Assembly: GCF_017916455.1 (NCBI RefSeq) | Contig: NZ_JAFMSY010000001.1 | Coordinates: 2,268,053-2,332,052, forward strand | DNA: 64,000 nucleotides | From: Nocardioides xinjiangensis | Lineage (GTDB): Bacteria; Actinomycetota; Actinomycetes; Propionibacteriales; Nocardioidaceae | Direction: 5' to 3' | Part shown: one piece after another, positions 40,494-51,372 of the stretch | How positions within the stretch are numbered: the first letter of the stretch is position 1 | How the letters are laid out: each line of letters starts with the position of its first letter | Notes under the pieces: model-generated | Databases searched by the model: none | What the model was told of the DNA's origin: nothing | Seen by the model: only the letters and a program-made list of their open reading frames with translations | Position numbers and translations under genes: made by a program

Positions 40494-40545
40494 ATGCGCA
40501 GGTCAGGCCGCTTTCGGATCGTTGCCGAATGGTGTCCACCCCGAC

Positions 40546-40607
40546 GTGACGCACGCCGCACCGCAGTCCTAGACTGTGGCGCGCGCCACTCGTGAAGTCA
40601 TTCACAA
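40546..40607 (+). promoter_or_regulatory. nuo promoter with Rex operator
   Basis: GTGACG (40546-40551) and TAGACT (40570-40575) fit -35 and -10 elements spaced 18 bases. The operator at 40590-40607 reads TCGTGAA-GTCA-TTCACAA, one base from the full Rex palindrome TTGTGAA-N4-TTCACAA, and lies just after the expected start site. Rex controls nuo in Streptomyces coelicolor. Confidence 0.7.
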
Positions 40608-40656
40608 GGTCACTTGGCTTCACCCGAACCGGGCGCAGTCCACCGGAAGGGAAGCG

Positions 40657-41016
40657 ATGGAGCTCTACACGCCGATCCTGGCGCTGCTGGCCATCGCGAC
40701 GGGGTTCGCGGTCTTCTCCGTGATCATGAGCGCCGTCGTGGGACCCAAGCGCTACAACCGCGCGAAGCTCGACTCCTACGAGTGCGGCATCGAGCCGACC
40801 CCGCAGCCCGTCGGCGGGGGCCGCTTCCCGGTGAAGTACTTCATCACGGCGATGCTCTTCATCGTCTTCGACATCGAGATCATCTTCCTCTACCCGTGGG
40901 CCGTCCACTTCGACCAGATGGCGCTGTTCGGGCTGGTCGAGATGGTCCTGTTCATCGCGACTGTGTTCGTGGCGTACGCCTACGTGTGGCGCCGCGGCGG
41001 ACTGGATTGGGACTGA
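40657..41016 (+). CDS. nuoA: NADH-quinone oxidoreductase subunit A
   Basis: A 119-residue membrane subunit of complex I with three helices and the conserved [35 protein letters not shown] and an acidic residue in the second helix. First gene of the nuoA-N operon. The 49-base leader after the Rex operator ends in GGAAGGGAAGCG, a good ribosome site. nuoB follows after four bases. Confidence 0.96.
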   Translation: MELYTPILALLAIATGFAVFSVIMSAVVGPKRYNRAKLDSYECGIEPTPQPVGGGRFPVKYFITAMLFIVFDIEIIFLYPWAVHFDQMALFGLVEMVLFIATVFVAYAYVWRRGGLDWD

Positions 41017-41020
41017 CGTC

Positions 41021-41575
41021 ATGGGACTGGAAGAGAAGCTGCCGAGCGGCGTCCTGCTCACCACCGTCGAGGGCGTCGCCGGCTACATGCGCAAGGCGTC
41101 GTTCTGGCCGGCCACCTTCGGCCTGGCCTGCTGCGCCATCGAGATGATGACCACCGGCGCCCCGAAGTACGACCTGGCCCGGTTCGGCATGGAGGTCTTC
41201 CGTGCCAGCCCCCGCCAGGCCGACCTGATGATCGTCGCCGGCCGGGTCAGCCAGAAGATGGCCCCCGTCCTGCGCCAGATCTACGACCAGATGCCGGAGC
41301 CCAAGTGGGTGCTCGCCATGGGCGTGTGCGCGTCCTCGGGCGGCATGTTCAACAACTACGCCATCGTCCAGGGCGTCGACCACGTCGTGCCCGTCGACAT
41401 GTACCTGCCCGGCTGCCCGCCGCGGCCGGAGATGCTCATCGACGCGATCCTCAAGCTGCACGACCAGGTGCAGCACACCAAGCTCGGCGCGCACCGCCGT
41501 CGGGAGATCGAGGAGCTGGAGACCAGTGCGCTGCGTGCCCTGCCCACGTCGGAGATGAAGGGCCTGCTGCGGTGA
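41021..41575 (+). CDS. nuoB: NADH-quinone oxidoreductase subunit B
   Basis: The 184-residue peripheral-arm subunit binds cluster N2, the last iron-sulfur centre before quinone. Cys37-Cys38 in [11 protein letters not shown], a cysteine in [11 protein letters not shown] and one in [11 protein letters not shown] are the ligands. The TGA overlaps the GTG of nuoC. Confidence 0.97.
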   Translation: MGLEEKLPSGVLLTTVEGVAGYMRKASFWPATFGLACCAIEMMTTGAPKYDLARFGMEVFRASPRQADLMIVAGRVSQKMAPVLRQIYDQMPEPKWVLAMGVCASSGGMFNNYAIVQGVDHVVPVDMYLPGCPPRPEMLIDAILKLHDQVQHTKLGAHRRREIEELETSALRALPTSEMKGLLR

Positions 41576-42480
41576 GCGGCGCGGACGAGACGCCCGAGGA
41601 GAACGTGGACGAGCGGGCGGACGAGAGGGTCGACGAGGCGGTCGACGAGGCGGTCGCCGGCAGGGCCGAGGACGAGTCGGACGACAGGACCGACTCGAAC
41701 GAGGAGGCGCGGCCCGCCGAGGAGGACAACCTCGAGGCGGCGAAGTCCGAGACGGGCACCGGCAGCGGCGTCGAGCAGGCCGCGCCCGAGCAGTCCCCGG
41801 AGAACGTCCCCGCCCCGACGGGGGAGGTGCGGGCCGTCGGTGCGCGTCACGGCATGTTCGGCGTCACCGGCACCGGCGACACCTCCGGCTACGGCGGCCT
41901 GGTCAGCGCCACGGTCTTCCCCACCCCGTCTCAGCGGCCCTACGGCGGCTGGTTCGACGAGGTCGCCGACGCGCTCGAGGCGCGGCTGCGCGCCACCGAC
42001 CTGACCGCCGCGGTCGAGAGCGTCGTGGTGCACCGCGGCGAGATCACCTTCCACGTGCGCCGCGAGGACCTCCCGTTCGTCGCGCAGATGCTGCGCGACG
42101 ACGAGGCGCTGCGCTTCGAGTTCTGCTCCGGCGTGAGCGGCGTGCACTACCCCGAGGACACCGGGCGGGAGCTCCACGCCGTCTACCACCTGCTCTCCAT
42201 GACCCACAACCGGCGCATCCGCCTCGAGGTGACCGCGCCCGACAGCGACCCGCACGTGCCGAGCCTGGTGAGCGTCTACCCGACGCTCGACTGGCACGAG
42301 CGCGAGACCTACGACATGTTCGGCCTGGTCTTCGACGGTCATCCCGCCCTTACCCGGGTGCTCATGCCGGACGACTGGCCGGGCCACCCGCAGCGCAAGG
42401 ACTACCCCCTCGGCGGCATCCCCGTGGAGTACAAGGGCGGGTCGATCCCGCCGCCCGACCAGCGGAGGTCGTACAACTGA
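41572..42480 (+). CDS. nuoC: NADH-quinone oxidoreductase subunit C with acidic N-terminal extension
   Basis: Residues about 90-302 are the normal NuoC (30 kDa) domain, with [39 protein letters not shown] and [17 protein letters not shown]. The first 85 residues are an added Asp/Glu-rich, repeat-like tract ([19 protein letters not shown]...) likely to be disordered. GTG 41572 overlaps the nuoB stop, which supports the extended start. Role of the tail unknown. The stop overlaps the nuoD ATG by one base. Confidence 0.93.
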   Translation: MSGADETPEENVDERADERVDEAVDEAVAGRAEDESDDRTDSNEEARPAEEDNLEAAKSETGTGSGVEQAAPEQSPENVPAPTGEVRAVGARHGMFGVTGTGDTSGYGGLVSATVFPTPSQRPYGGWFDEVADALEARLRATDLTAAVESVVVHRGEITFHVRREDLPFVAQMLRDDEALRFEFCSGVSGVHYPEDTGRELHAVYHLLSMTHNRRIRLEVTAPDSDPHVPSLVSVYPTLDWHERETYDMFGLVFDGHPALTRVLMPDDWPGHPQRKDYPLGGIPVEYKGGSIPPPDQRRSYN

Positions 42481-43832
42481 TGAGCACCGACACGAGCCGG
42501 CAGCAGGACCTCTACGCCTCGCCCGGCGACACCAGCCAGGGCCGCGTCTTCACCGTCACCGGGCAGGACTGGGACACGATCACCGACGGCCTCGGCGAGT
42601 CCGCCGAGGAGCGGGTCGTCGTCAACATGGGCCCGCAGCACCCCTCGACCCACGGCGTGCTCCGGCTCATCCTCGAGCTCGAGGGCGAGACGGTCACCGA
42701 GGCCCGGTGCGGCATCGGCTACCTGCACACCGGCATCGAGAAGAACATGGAGTACCGCTCCTGGGTGCAGGGCGTCACCTTCTGCACGCGGATGGACTAC
42801 CTCTCGCCGTTCTACAACGAGGCGACCTACGTCCTGGGCGTCGAGCGCCTGCTCGACATCGAGGACGACATCCCGGAGAAGGCGCAGGTCATGCGCGTGC
42901 TCCTGATGGAGCTCAACCGCATCTCCTCCCACCTCGTCGCCATCGCCACGGGCGGCATGGAGATCGGTGCGCTGACGGTCATGACCATCGGCTTCCGCGA
43001 GCGCGAGCTGGTGCTGGACCTGTTCGAGCTGATCACCGGGCTGCGGATGAACCACGCCTTCATCCGGCCCGGCGGGGTCGCCCAGGACCTGCCTCCCGGC
43101 GCGCTCGACGAGATCCGCGACTTCATCGCGCTGATGAAGAAGCGCCTGCCGGAGTACGCCGCCCTGTGCAACGCCAACCCGATCTTCAAGGGCCGCCTGG
43201 TGGACGTCGGCCACCTCGACCTGGCCGGCTGCATCGCGCTCGGCATCACCGGCCCCGTGCTGCGCTCGACCGGCTACGCCTGGGACCTCCGCAAGGTTCA
43301 GCCCTACTCCGGCTACGAGGACTACGACTTCGACGTCCAGACCTGGGACACCTGCGACTCCTACGGCCGCTTCCGCATCCGGCTCAACGAGATGTCGGAG
43401 TCGCTGAGGATCGTGGAGCAGTGCGCCGACCGGCTCGCGGGGCTCGAGGGCGCCCCGGTTATGATCGGCGACAAGAAGGTCGCCTGGCCCAGCCAGCTCG
43501 CCATCGGCAGCGACGGCATGGGCAACAGCCTGGACCACATCCGCCACATCATGGGCGAGTCGATGGAGGCCCTGATCCACCACTTCAAGCTGGTGACCGA
43601 GGGGTTCCGGGTCCCCGCCGGCCAGGCCTACGTGCCGGTCGAGTCGCCGCGCGGCGAGCTCGGCGCCCACGTCGTCTCCGACGGCGGCACCCGGCCCTTC
43701 CGCGCCCACTTCCGGGACCCGTCGTTCACCAACCTGCAGGCGACGAGCGTGATGAGCGAAGGCGGCATGGTCGCCGACGTCATCGTCGCCATCGCCTCCA
43801 TCGACCCCGTCATGGGAGGAGTCGACCGATGA
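42480..43832 (+). CDS. nuoD: NADH-quinone oxidoreductase subunit D
   Basis: The 450-residue 49-kDa-type subunit forms the quinone pocket with NuoB. Conserved segments include [22 protein letters not shown] (quinone-site histidine), [17 protein letters not shown], NYxxP-type [10 protein letters not shown] equivalent [10 protein letters not shown], and the C-terminal [25 protein letters not shown]. Its stop overlaps the ATG of a 25-codon frame leading to nuoE. Confidence 0.97.
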   Translation: MSTDTSRQQDLYASPGDTSQGRVFTVTGQDWDTITDGLGESAEERVVVNMGPQHPSTHGVLRLILELEGETVTEARCGIGYLHTGIEKNMEYRSWVQGVTFCTRMDYLSPFYNEATYVLGVERLLDIEDDIPEKAQVMRVLLMELNRISSHLVAIATGGMEIGALTVMTIGFRERELVLDLFELITGLRMNHAFIRPGGVAQDLPPGALDEIRDFIALMKKRLPEYAALCNANPIFKGRLVDVGHLDLAGCIALGITGPVLRSTGYAWDLRKVQPYSGYEDYDFDVQTWDTCDSYGRFRIRLNEMSESLRIVEQCADRLAGLEGAPVMIGDKKVAWPSQLAIGSDGMGNSLDHIRHIMGESMEALIHHFKLVTEGFRVPAGQAYVPVESPRGELGAHVVSDGGTRPFRAHFRDPSFTNLQATSVMSEGGMVADVIVAIASIDPVMGGVDR

Positions 43833-43906
43833 GTCACCCCACGAACTTGTCCTCCTCCCCCGCTTCGCTCCTCCGTCCGACAACTCCGAGGGGACCCCGA
43901 CGATGA
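43829..43906 (+). CDS. 25-codon ORF bridging nuoD and nuoE
   Basis: ATG 43829 overlaps the nuoD stop (ATGA), and its TGA at 43904-43906 overlaps the nuoE ATG at 43903 (ATGA). The peptide is Ser/Pro/Arg-rich ([15 protein letters not shown]...) with no recognisable feature. It may serve only to carry ribosomes across the gap. Confidence 0.35.
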   Translation: MSHPTNLSSSPASLLRPTTPRGPRR

Positions 43907-44550
43907 GCCTGGACCCGCAGACCCTGGCGGAGCTGCACGAGATCGCGGACCGCTACCCCGAGAAGCGCTCCGGCCTGCTGCCGATGCTCCACCTCATCCA
44001 GTCGGTGGAGGGCCGCGTCACGCCCGAGGGCATCGAGGTGTGCGCCCAGGTGCTCGGCATCAGCGCCGCGGAGGTCAACGGTGTCGCGACCTTCTACACG
44101 ATGTACAAGCGCAGGCCCGTCGGCGACTACCACGTCGGCGTGTGCACCAACACGCTGTGCGCGGTGATGGGCGGCGACCTGATCTTCGAGCGGCTCAAGG
44201 AGCACCTCGACGTGGGCAACGACGAGACGACCGAGGACGGGAAGATCACCCTCGAGCACGTCGAGTGCAACGCGGCCTGCGACTACGCCCCGGTGATGAT
44301 GGTCAACTGGGAGTTCATGGACAACCAGACGCCCGAGTCGGCGGTCCAGGTCGTCGACGACCTGCGCGCGGGCAGGGAGGTCCACTCCACGCGCGGCCCG
44401 CGGCTGTGCACGTGGCGCGAGGCCGAGCGCGTGCTCGCGGGGTTCCCCGACGACCGCGCCGACGAGGGCCCCGCCGCTGGCCCGGCCTCGCTGGCCGGGC
44501 TGAAGATCGCCCGCGAGAAGGGCTGGACGGCTCCGGAGGGAGAGAAGTGA
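43903..44550 (+). CDS. nuoE: NADH-quinone oxidoreductase subunit E
   Basis: The 215-residue thioredoxin-like subunit binds a 2Fe-2S cluster through CTNTLC near 84-89 and the later pair in VECNAACDYAP. It belongs to the NADH-binding module with NuoF and NuoG. The TGA overlaps the nuoF GTG. A 70-base gap before it holds the 25-codon frame, the largest gap in the operon. Confidence 0.95.
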   Translation: MSLDPQTLAELHEIADRYPEKRSGLLPMLHLIQSVEGRVTPEGIEVCAQVLGISAAEVNGVATFYTMYKRRPVGDYHVGVCTNTLCAVMGGDLIFERLKEHLDVGNDETTEDGKITLEHVECNAACDYAPVMMVNWEFMDNQTPESAVQVVDDLRAGREVHSTRGPRLCTWREAERVLAGFPDDRADEGPAAGPASLAGLKIAREKGWTAPEGEK

Positions 44551-45854
44551 CCACGCTGACACCGGTCCTCACCGACAATTGGGACGCCGAGCGCGCCTGG
44601 ACCCTCGCCGCCTACGAGGAGCGAGGCGGCTATGCCGCGCTGGACAAGGCATTCGCGATGGCGCCCGACGCCGTCATCGACGTCGTCAAGGAGTCCGGCC
44701 TCCGCGGCCGCGGCGGCGCCGGCTTCCCCACCGGCATGAAGTGGGGCTTCATCCCGCAGGACAACCCGAGGCCGAAGTACCTCGTGGTCAACGCCGACGA
44801 GTCCGAGCCGGGCACCTGCAAGGACATCCCGCTGATGATGGCCAGCCCGCACACGCTGGTCGAGGGCGTCATCGTCAGCGCGTACGCCATCCGCGCCAAC
44901 ACCGCCTTCATCTACGTCCGCGGCGAGGTCCTCCACGTCATCCGGCGCCTGCAGCGCGCCGTGCAGGAGGCCTACCTCGCGGGCCACCTCGGCCGGAACA
45001 TCCACGGCTCGGGCTACGACCTGGACCTGATCGTGCACGCCGGCGCCGGCGCCTACATCTGCGGCGAGGAGACCGCGCTGCTCGAGGGCCTCGAGGGCCG
45101 GCGCGGCCAGCCCCGCCTGCGCCCGCCGTTTCCCGCGGTCGCCGGCCTCTACGCCAGCCCGACGGTCATCAACAACGTCGAGTCCATCGCCTCGGTGCCC
45201 AGCATCATCACCAACGGTGCCGGCTGGTTCGCCGGGATGGGCACCGAGAAGTCCAACGGGTTCGGCATCTTCAGCCTGTCCGGTCACGTGCGCAACCCCG
45301 GGCAGTACGAGGCGCCGCTGGGCATCACGCTGCGCGAGCTCATCGACCTCGCGGGCGGCATGCGCGAGGGCCACGAGCTGAAGTTCTGGACGCCCGGCGG
45401 GTCCAGCACCCCGCTCCTGACCCCTGAGCACCTCGACGTCCCGCTCGACTTCGAGTCCGTGGGCGCCGCGGGGTCCATGCTCGGCACCCGCGCCCTGCAG
45501 CTGTTCGACGAGACGACCTGCGTCGTCCGCGCGGTGCTGCGGTGGACGGAGTTCTACAAGCACGAGTCGTGCGGCAAGTGCACCCCGTGCCGCGAGGGCA
45601 CGTGGTGGCTCACCCAGACCCTGGCGAGGCTGGAGAAGGGGCAGGGGAGCGAGGCCGACCTCGACCTGCTGCTCGACCAGTGCGACAACATCCTGGGCCG
45701 CTCGTTCTGCGCGCTCGGCGACGGTGCGACGAGCCCGATCTCGAGCTCGATCCAGCACTTCCGCGACGAGTACCTCGCCCACCTGACCAACGGCGGCTGC
45801 CCTTTCGACCCGGCCGCCTCGACCGCCTTCGCACCCGTGGGAGCCTCGGCATGA
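44547..45854 (+). CDS. nuoF: NADH-quinone oxidoreductase subunit F
   Basis: The 435-residue subunit binds NADH and FMN and passes electrons to a 4Fe-4S cluster. Visible motifs are [18 protein letters not shown] (NADH/FMN), [31 protein letters not shown] and the cluster ligands in [12 protein letters not shown] plus a later cysteine in RSFCALGD. It overlaps nuoE and nuoG by four bases each. Confidence 0.97.
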   Translation: MTTLTPVLTDNWDAERAWTLAAYEERGGYAALDKAFAMAPDAVIDVVKESGLRGRGGAGFPTGMKWGFIPQDNPRPKYLVVNADESEPGTCKDIPLMMASPHTLVEGVIVSAYAIRANTAFIYVRGEVLHVIRRLQRAVQEAYLAGHLGRNIHGSGYDLDLIVHAGAGAYICGEETALLEGLEGRRGQPRLRPPFPAVAGLYASPTVINNVESIASVPSIITNGAGWFAGMGTEKSNGFGIFSLSGHVRNPGQYEAPLGITLRELIDLAGGMREGHELKFWTPGGSSTPLLTPEHLDVPLDFESVGAAGSMLGTRALQLFDETTCVVRAVLRWTEFYKHESCGKCTPCREGTWWLTQTLARLEKGQGSEADLDLLLDQCDNILGRSFCALGDGATSPISSSIQHFRDEYLAHLTNGGCPFDPAASTAFAPVGASA

Positions 45855-48331
45855 CGACCACCCCCGACCGCACGGAGGTCGAGACGGTCACGCTGACCAT
45901 CGACGGCGTCCAGGTCAGCGTCCCCAAGGACACCCTGGTGATCCGCGCCGCCGAGCAGGTCGGCGTGCAGATCCCGCGCTTCTGCGACCACCCGCTGCTC
46001 GACCCGGTCGGCGCCTGCCGCCAGTGCCTCGTCGACATCCCCGACGCCGGCAACGGCCGCGGCTTCCCGAAGCCGCAGGCCTCCTGCACGCTGCCGGTCG
46101 CTGACGGCATGGTGGTCAACACGCAGGCGACCAGCGAGGTGGCCGACAAGGCCCAGCAGGGCGTCATGGAGTTCCTGCTGATCAACCACCCGCTCGACTG
46201 CCCCGTCTGCGACAAGGGCGGCGAGTGCCCCCTGCAGAACCAGGCGATGAGCAACGGCCGCGGCGAGAGCCGGTTCGCCGAGTCCGGGGGCGTGAAGCGC
46301 ACGTTCCCGAAGCCGATCGCGATCTCCGCGCAGGTCCTGCTCGACCGGGAGCGCTGCGTGCTGTGCGCGCGGTGCACCCGCTTCTCCGAGCAGGTCGCCG
46401 GCGACCCCTTCATCGCCCTCGCCGAGCGGGGGGCGCTGCAGCAGGTCGCGATCTACGAGCGCGAGCCCTACCAGAGCTACTTCTCCGGCAATGCCATCCA
46501 GATCTGCCCGGTGGGGGCGCTGACGTCGGCCGACTACCGGTTCCGCTCGCGCCCGTTCGACCTGGTCTCCAACCAGAGCATCGCCGAGCACGACGCCTGT
46601 GGCGCCGCGATCCGCGTCGACCACCGGCGGGGCAAGGTCATGCGCCGCCTCGCCGGCAACGACCCCGAGGTCAACGAGGAGTGGATCAGCGACAAGGACC
46701 GCTTCGCGTTCCACTACGCCCGCCAGGACGACCGGCTGCGCTACCCGATGGTCCGCGAGGACGGCGAGCTGCGTCCCGCGTCCTGGCCGGAGGCGTTCGC
46801 CGTCGCGGCCCGCGGCCTGCGGGACGCCGGTGCCGCCGCGGTCCTCACCGGTGGTCGCGTGACTGCCGAGGACGCCTACGCCTACGCCAAGTTCGCGCGC
46901 GTCTCGCTCGGCACGAACGACGTCGACTTCCGCGCCCGCCCGCACAGTGCCGAGGAGGCCGCGTTCCTGGCCTCCCACGTCGCGCTGTCCGGCGGGGTCA
47001 CCTACGCCGACCTCGAGGCCGCCCCCGTCGTGGTCCTGCTCGGCCTCGAGCCCGAGGACGAGGCCGCCACGATCTTCCTGCGGCTGCGCAAGGCCGCCAG
47101 GCGGGGTCGTACGCAGGTCGTGTCGGTCGCCCCGATGACCTCGCGCGGCCTGGCGAAGATGCAGGGCCGGCTCGTGCCCGCGGTGCCCGGCACCGAGGCC
47201 GAGGTGATCGCCACGCTCAAGGGCGCCGAGCACGGCGTCACCCGGGACGCCGTCATCCTGGTCGGCGAGCGTCTCGCCCAGACGCACGGCGCGCTCTCCG
47301 CGGCCGTCGAGCTGGCCGCCACCACCGGCGCCCGGCTCGCGTGGGTGCCGCGTCGCGCCGGTGACCGCGGTGCGGTCGAGGCCGGCGCCCTGCCCAACCT
47401 GCTCCCCGGCGGCCGTCCGGTCGGCGAGGCCTCGGCCCGGGTCGACGTGGCCGCCGCCTGGGGCGCCGAGTCGCTGCCGGCGAAGGTCGGCCGCGACGGC
47501 AACGCCATCGTCGCCTCGCTCCTCAAGGGCGAGCTCGGCGGCCTCGTGGTCGGGGGCGTCGACCCCGACGACACCAGCGACCCCGCGGCCTTCCGCGCGG
47601 CCCTCGACGCCGCCGGGTTCGTGGTCAGCCTCGAGCTCCGCGAGACCGACGTGACCAGGGTCGCCGACGTCGTCCTGCCGGTCGCGCCGGTCACCGACAA
47701 GGCCGGCACCTTCGTGACGTGGGACGCCCGGGCGCGCTCGTTCGACGCGGTCTTCACCAACCCGTCCTCGCTGCCCGACCTGCGCCTCCTGGCCGGCATC
47801 TCCGAGGAGCTGGCCCGGCTGGGGCAGGGCCGTCCGCTCGGTTTCCGCACCGTCGCCGAGGTCCGCGCCGAGATGCGGTCGCTGGGCCCGTGGGACGGCG
47901 CCCGCCCGGCGCTCGACGCCGGCAAGCCGCCGCGCCCGGCGAAGGCGCCGCGCAAGGGCGAGACCCCCTTCGCCCTGGCCACGTGGAAGCAGCTCGTCGA
48001 CCTCGGGTCGCTCCAGGACGGCGAGGTGCACCTCCGCGCCACCGCCCGCACCCCGGTCGCCGCCCTCAGCGCGGCGTCGTACGAGTCGGTGTTCGGCATG
48101 CTCGACGCCGAGGCCGGCGCCCCGCTCGTCACCGTCACCGGCGACCGCGGCAGCGTCACGCTGCCGGCCGTGGTGGCCGACCTCCCCGACGGGGTCGTCT
48201 GGGTCCCGGCCCGGTCCTTCGGACGCGGTGTCCTCGCCGAGCTCGCCTCGCCGGGCAGCGCGGTCACCCTGCGGCAGGCCCCCGCAGCCCTCGACAACGC
48301 GCACCAGGCAGTGAAGGGAGCCACCGCATGA
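45851..48331 (+). CDS. nuoG: NADH-quinone oxidoreductase subunit G
   Basis: The 826-residue subunit starts with a 2Fe-2S ferredoxin domain ([15 protein letters not shown]) and has the HxxxCxxCxxxxxC site in [17 protein letters not shown], a 4Fe-4S site in [10 protein letters not shown] and ICPVGALTS, and a molybdopterin oxidoreductase-like domain without cofactor in its C-terminal two thirds. It links the NADH module to the hydrophilic arm. The stop overlaps nuoH. Confidence 0.96.
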   Translation: MTTTPDRTEVETVTLTIDGVQVSVPKDTLVIRAAEQVGVQIPRFCDHPLLDPVGACRQCLVDIPDAGNGRGFPKPQASCTLPVADGMVVNTQATSEVADKAQQGVMEFLLINHPLDCPVCDKGGECPLQNQAMSNGRGESRFAESGGVKRTFPKPIAISAQVLLDRERCVLCARCTRFSEQVAGDPFIALAERGALQQVAIYEREPYQSYFSGNAIQICPVGALTSADYRFRSRPFDLVSNQSIAEHDACGAAIRVDHRRGKVMRRLAGNDPEVNEEWISDKDRFAFHYARQDDRLRYPMVREDGELRPASWPEAFAVAARGLRDAGAAAVLTGGRVTAEDAYAYAKFARVSLGTNDVDFRARPHSAEEAAFLASHVALSGGVTYADLEAAPVVVLLGLEPEDEAATIFLRLRKAARRGRTQVVSVAPMTSRGLAKMQGRLVPAVPGTEAEVIATLKGAEHGVTRDAVILVGERLAQTHGALSAAVELAATTGARLAWVPRRAGDRGAVEAGALPNLLPGGRPVGEASARVDVAAAWGAESLPAKVGRDGNAIVASLLKGELGGLVVGGVDPDDTSDPAAFRAALDAAGFVVSLELRETDVTRVADVVLPVAPVTDKAGTFVTWDARARSFDAVFTNPSSLPDLRLLAGISEELARLGQGRPLGFRTVAEVRAEMRSLGPWDGARPALDAGKPPRPAKAPRKGETPFALATWKQLVDLGSLQDGEVHLRATARTPVAALSAASYESVFGMLDAEAGAPLVTVTGDRGSVTLPAVVADLPDGVVWVPARSFGRGVLAELASPGSAVTLRQAPAALDNAHQAVKGATA

Positions 48332-49680
48332 TGAGCCTCGCCCCCCGGGCGGCCGACCTCCCCGACCCGGGACTGGCCGCCTTCGGCCAGGACCCCTGGT
48401 GGGTGATCCTGCTCAAGGCCGTCTTCATCTTCCTGATCCTGGTGCTGCTGACGCTGTTCAACATCTGGTTCGAGCGCCGGGTCGTGGCCCGGATGCAGCA
48501 CCGCGTCGGCCCCAACGTCCACGGTCCGTTCGGGCTCCTGCAGTCGCTGGCCGACGGCGTGAAGCTCGCGCTGAAGGAGGACATCATCCCGAAGTCGGCC
48601 GACAAGGTCGTCTTCCTGCTGGCGCCGGTCATCGCGGTCGTGCCGGCGTTCGTCACCTGGGCGGTCATCCCGCTCGGCCCGGAGGTCAACTTCTTCGGCC
48701 ACACCACGCCCCTGCAGCTGACCGACATGCCGGTCGCCGTGCTCTTCATGCTCGCGATCGCCTCGATCGGCATCTACGGCATCGTCCTCGGCGGCTGGTC
48801 CTCCGGCTCGACGTACTCCCTGCTCGGCGGGCTGCGCTCGAGCGCCCAGATGATCTCCTACGAGGTCGCGATGGGCCTCGCGCTCGTCGCGGTGTTCCTC
48901 TACGCCGGCTCGATGTCGACCTCGGAGATCGTCGCGGCGCAGGACCGCCTCTGGTTCGGCCTGATCCTGCTGCCGTCGTTCGTCATCTACGTGATCTCGA
49001 TGGTCGGCGAGACCAACCGGGCGCCGTTCGACCTCCCGGAGGCCGAGGGCGAGCTGGTGGGCGGCTTCCACACCGAGTACTCCAGCCTGAAGTTCGCCCT
49101 GTTCTTCCTCGCCGAGTACATCAACCTCGCGACCGTGTCGGCGATCGCCACAACGCTGTTCCTCGGCGGCTGGGCCGCCCCGTGGGGCATCGAGAACGTG
49201 TGGGAGGGCGCCAACAGCGGCTACTGGCCCCTGCTGTGGTTCTTCGGCAAGGTCTTCTGCTTCATCTTCCTGTTCGTCTGGCTGCGCGGCTCGCTGCCGC
49301 GCATGCGCTACGACCAGTTCATGGCGCTGGGGTGGAAGGTGCTCATCCCGGTCTCGCTGGCCTGGATCGTGGCCGTCGCGACCATCCGGGTCATCTCGCT
49401 CGAGGGCAACATCAACCGCACCTACCTGGTCGCGGCGATCGCCGTCCTGCTCGTCCTCACCGTCGCGCTGATGTTCGTGGGGGAGAAGGACAGGGCCGAG
49501 GACGAGGCCGGCGGCGCGACCGCCACCGGGTCGAGCGAGGAGCCGCACGACGCCTTCGCCGGCGGCTTCCCCGTCCCGCCGATGCCGGCGGGAGGTGCCG
49601 TGCGCGGCGCCGCCGCGCCGCTGACCTTCGCCACGGGCCGCACCACCGTCACCGCAGCAGCGGAGGAGAGCCATGAGTGA
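48328..49680 (+). CDS. nuoH: NADH-quinone oxidoreductase subunit H
   Basis: The 450-residue membrane subunit forms the quinone entry tunnel, with about eight helices and the conserved [53 protein letters not shown] split across loops, and [14 protein letters not shown] polar, Pro/Gly-rich tail of about 60 residues follows the last helix. It overlaps nuoI by eight bases. Confidence 0.96.
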   Translation: MMSLAPRAADLPDPGLAAFGQDPWWVILLKAVFIFLILVLLTLFNIWFERRVVARMQHRVGPNVHGPFGLLQSLADGVKLALKEDIIPKSADKVVFLLAPVIAVVPAFVTWAVIPLGPEVNFFGHTTPLQLTDMPVAVLFMLAIASIGIYGIVLGGWSSGSTYSLLGGLRSSAQMISYEVAMGLALVAVFLYAGSMSTSEIVAAQDRLWFGLILLPSFVIYVISMVGETNRAPFDLPEAEGELVGGFHTEYSSLKFALFFLAEYINLATVSAIATTLFLGGWAAPWGIENVWEGANSGYWPLLWFFGKVFCFIFLFVWLRGSLPRMRYDQFMALGWKVLIPVSLAWIVAVATIRVISLEGNINRTYLVAAIAVLLVLTVALMFVGEKDRAEDEAGGATATGSSEEPHDAFAGGFPVPPMPAGGAVRGAAAPLTFATGRTTVTAAAEESHE

Positions 49681-50248
49681 GTCCGCCCAGTCCGCCCGAT
49701 CCGGCCAGTCCGGCCAGGGGTCCAAGGGCGTCAAGGAGAGCCTCTGGGACCCGATCGCCGGGTTCGGCGTCACCTTCCGGACGATGTTCAAGAAGGTCGT
49801 CACCGAGCAGTACCCGTTCGAGAAGCTGCCGACGGCGCCCCGCTTCCACGGCCGGCACCAGCTCAACCGCTGGCCCGACGGGCTGGAGAAGTGCGTGGGG
49901 TGCGAGCTGTGCGCCTGGGCCTGCCCGGCGGACGCGATCTACGTCGAGGGCGCCGACAACGTCGACCTGCCCGACGGGTCGGGGCGCTTCAGCCCCGGTG
50001 AGCGCTACGGCCGCGTCTACCAGATCAACTACCTGCGCTGCATCCTGTGCGGGCTGTGCATCGAGGCCTGCCCGACGCGCGCGCTGACGATGACCAACGA
50101 GTACGAGCTGGCCGACGACAACCGCGCGGACCTCATCTACGAGAAGTCCGACCTGCTCGCGCCGCTGCTGCCCGGCATGGAGGAGCCGCCGCACCCGATG
50201 CGCCTGGGTGACGACGAGAGCGACTACTACAGGGGGACCACGCGATGA
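49673..50248 (+). CDS. nuoI: NADH-quinone oxidoreductase subunit I
   Basis: The 191-residue ferredoxin-like subunit carries two 4Fe-4S clusters through [12 protein letters not shown] and [12 protein letters not shown]. It connects NuoG to NuoB in the hydrophilic arm. The N-terminus is Ser/Gly/Gln-rich and probably flexible. The stop overlaps the nuoJ ATG. Confidence 0.97.
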   Translation: MSESAQSARSGQSGQGSKGVKESLWDPIAGFGVTFRTMFKKVVTEQYPFEKLPTAPRFHGRHQLNRWPDGLEKCVGCELCAWACPADAIYVEGADNVDLPDGSGRFSPGERYGRVYQINYLRCILCGLCIEACPTRALTMTNEYELADDNRADLIYEKSDLLAPLLPGMEEPPHPMRLGDDESDYYRGTTR

Positions 50249-51072
50249 CGTTCTGGCTCCTCGCTCCGCTCATGGTGGCGGCCGCGCTGGGCATCCTGTT
50301 CGTCCGCAAGGCCGTGCACGCTGCGCTGCTGCTGGCCGTGGTGATGATCAGCCTGGCGTTCCTCTACGCCGTGATGGACGCGCCGTTCCTCTTCGCGGTG
50401 CAGATCATCGTCTACACCGGCGCGATCCTCATGCTGTTCCTCTTCGTGATGATGCTGATCGGCGTCGACGCCGCCGACTCCGTGGTGGAGACGATCCGCG
50501 GCCAGCGGGCGACGGCGGTCGTCCTCGGCCTGCTCTTCGGCTCCGTGCTGGTGATCGGCATCAGCCAGGTCACCTTCGGCACGGTGGTCGGTCTCGACGA
50601 GGCCAACGCCGGCGGCAACGTGCCGGCCATCGCCAACATCCTGTTCTCCCGCTACGTCTTCGCCTTCGAGGCCACCAGCGCCCTGCTGATCACCGCCGCG
50701 CTCGGCGCCATGGTGCTCGCCCACCGCGAGCGGCTCACCCCGAGGGCGACGCAGGCCGACCTGGCGGCGCGACGCATCCGGGACTACGCCGAGCACGGCT
50801 TCCACCCCGGACCGCTGCCCTCACCCGGTGTCTACGCGCGGCACAACGCGGTCGACACCCCGGCTCTGCTGCCCGACGGCACCGCCGCCGAGTCGTCGGT
50901 CTCCCGGGTGCTCGCCGCCCGCGGCACCGTGCGGTCCGCCCCGGCGCTGGCCGACGACATCGACGACGTACGCCGCCAGCTCGCCGGCGAGGGGCACAGC
51001 GACCCGTCGACGATGCCCGAGACCTCCGGCAAGGCGGGCACCCCGGCGAACACCGAGGAGGACGTCAAGTGA
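50245..51072 (+). CDS. nuoJ: NADH-quinone oxidoreductase subunit J
   Basis: The 275-residue membrane subunit has five helices in its first 170 residues, including [24 protein letters not shown], followed by a polar C-terminal tail of about 100 residues common in actinobacteria. It helps couple quinone reduction to the proton channels. GTG of nuoK overlaps its stop. Confidence 0.94.
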   Translation: MTFWLLAPLMVAAALGILFVRKAVHAALLLAVVMISLAFLYAVMDAPFLFAVQIIVYTGAILMLFLFVMMLIGVDAADSVVETIRGQRATAVVLGLLFGSVLVIGISQVTFGTVVGLDEANAGGNVPAIANILFSRYVFAFEATSALLITAALGAMVLAHRERLTPRATQADLAARRIRDYAEHGFHPGPLPSPGVYARHNAVDTPALLPDGTAAESSVSRVLAARGTVRSAPALADDIDDVRRQLAGEGHSDPSTMPETSGKAGTPANTEEDVK

Positions 51073-51362
51073 CCGAGTACATCGTGCTCTCGGCGATCCT
51101 CTTCACGATCGGCTGCGTGGGCGTCCTCGTCCGCCGCAACGCCATCGTGGTGTTCATGTGCGTGGAGCTGATGCTCAACGCCTGCAACCTGGCGTTCGTC
51201 GCCTTCGCCCGCCAGCACGGCAACCTCGACGGGCAGATCACCGCGTTCTTCGTGATGGTCGTGGCCGCCGCCGAGGTCGTGATCGGGCTCGCGATCATCA
51301 TGACCATCTTCCGCACGCGACGCTCGGCCTCGGTCGACGACGCCAGCCTGCTGAAGTACTGA
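51069..51362 (+). CDS. nuoK: NADH-quinone oxidoreductase subunit K
   Basis: A 97-residue subunit with three helices and the conserved membrane glutamates in [16 protein letters not shown] and [11 protein letters not shown], part of the proton path. Ten bases separate it from nuoL. Confidence 0.96.
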   Translation: MTEYIVLSAILFTIGCVGVLVRRNAIVVFMCVELMLNACNLAFVAFARQHGNLDGQITAFFVMVVAAAEVVIGLAIIMTIFRTRRSASVDDASLLKY

Positions 51363-51372
51363 GGGAGCGCTC

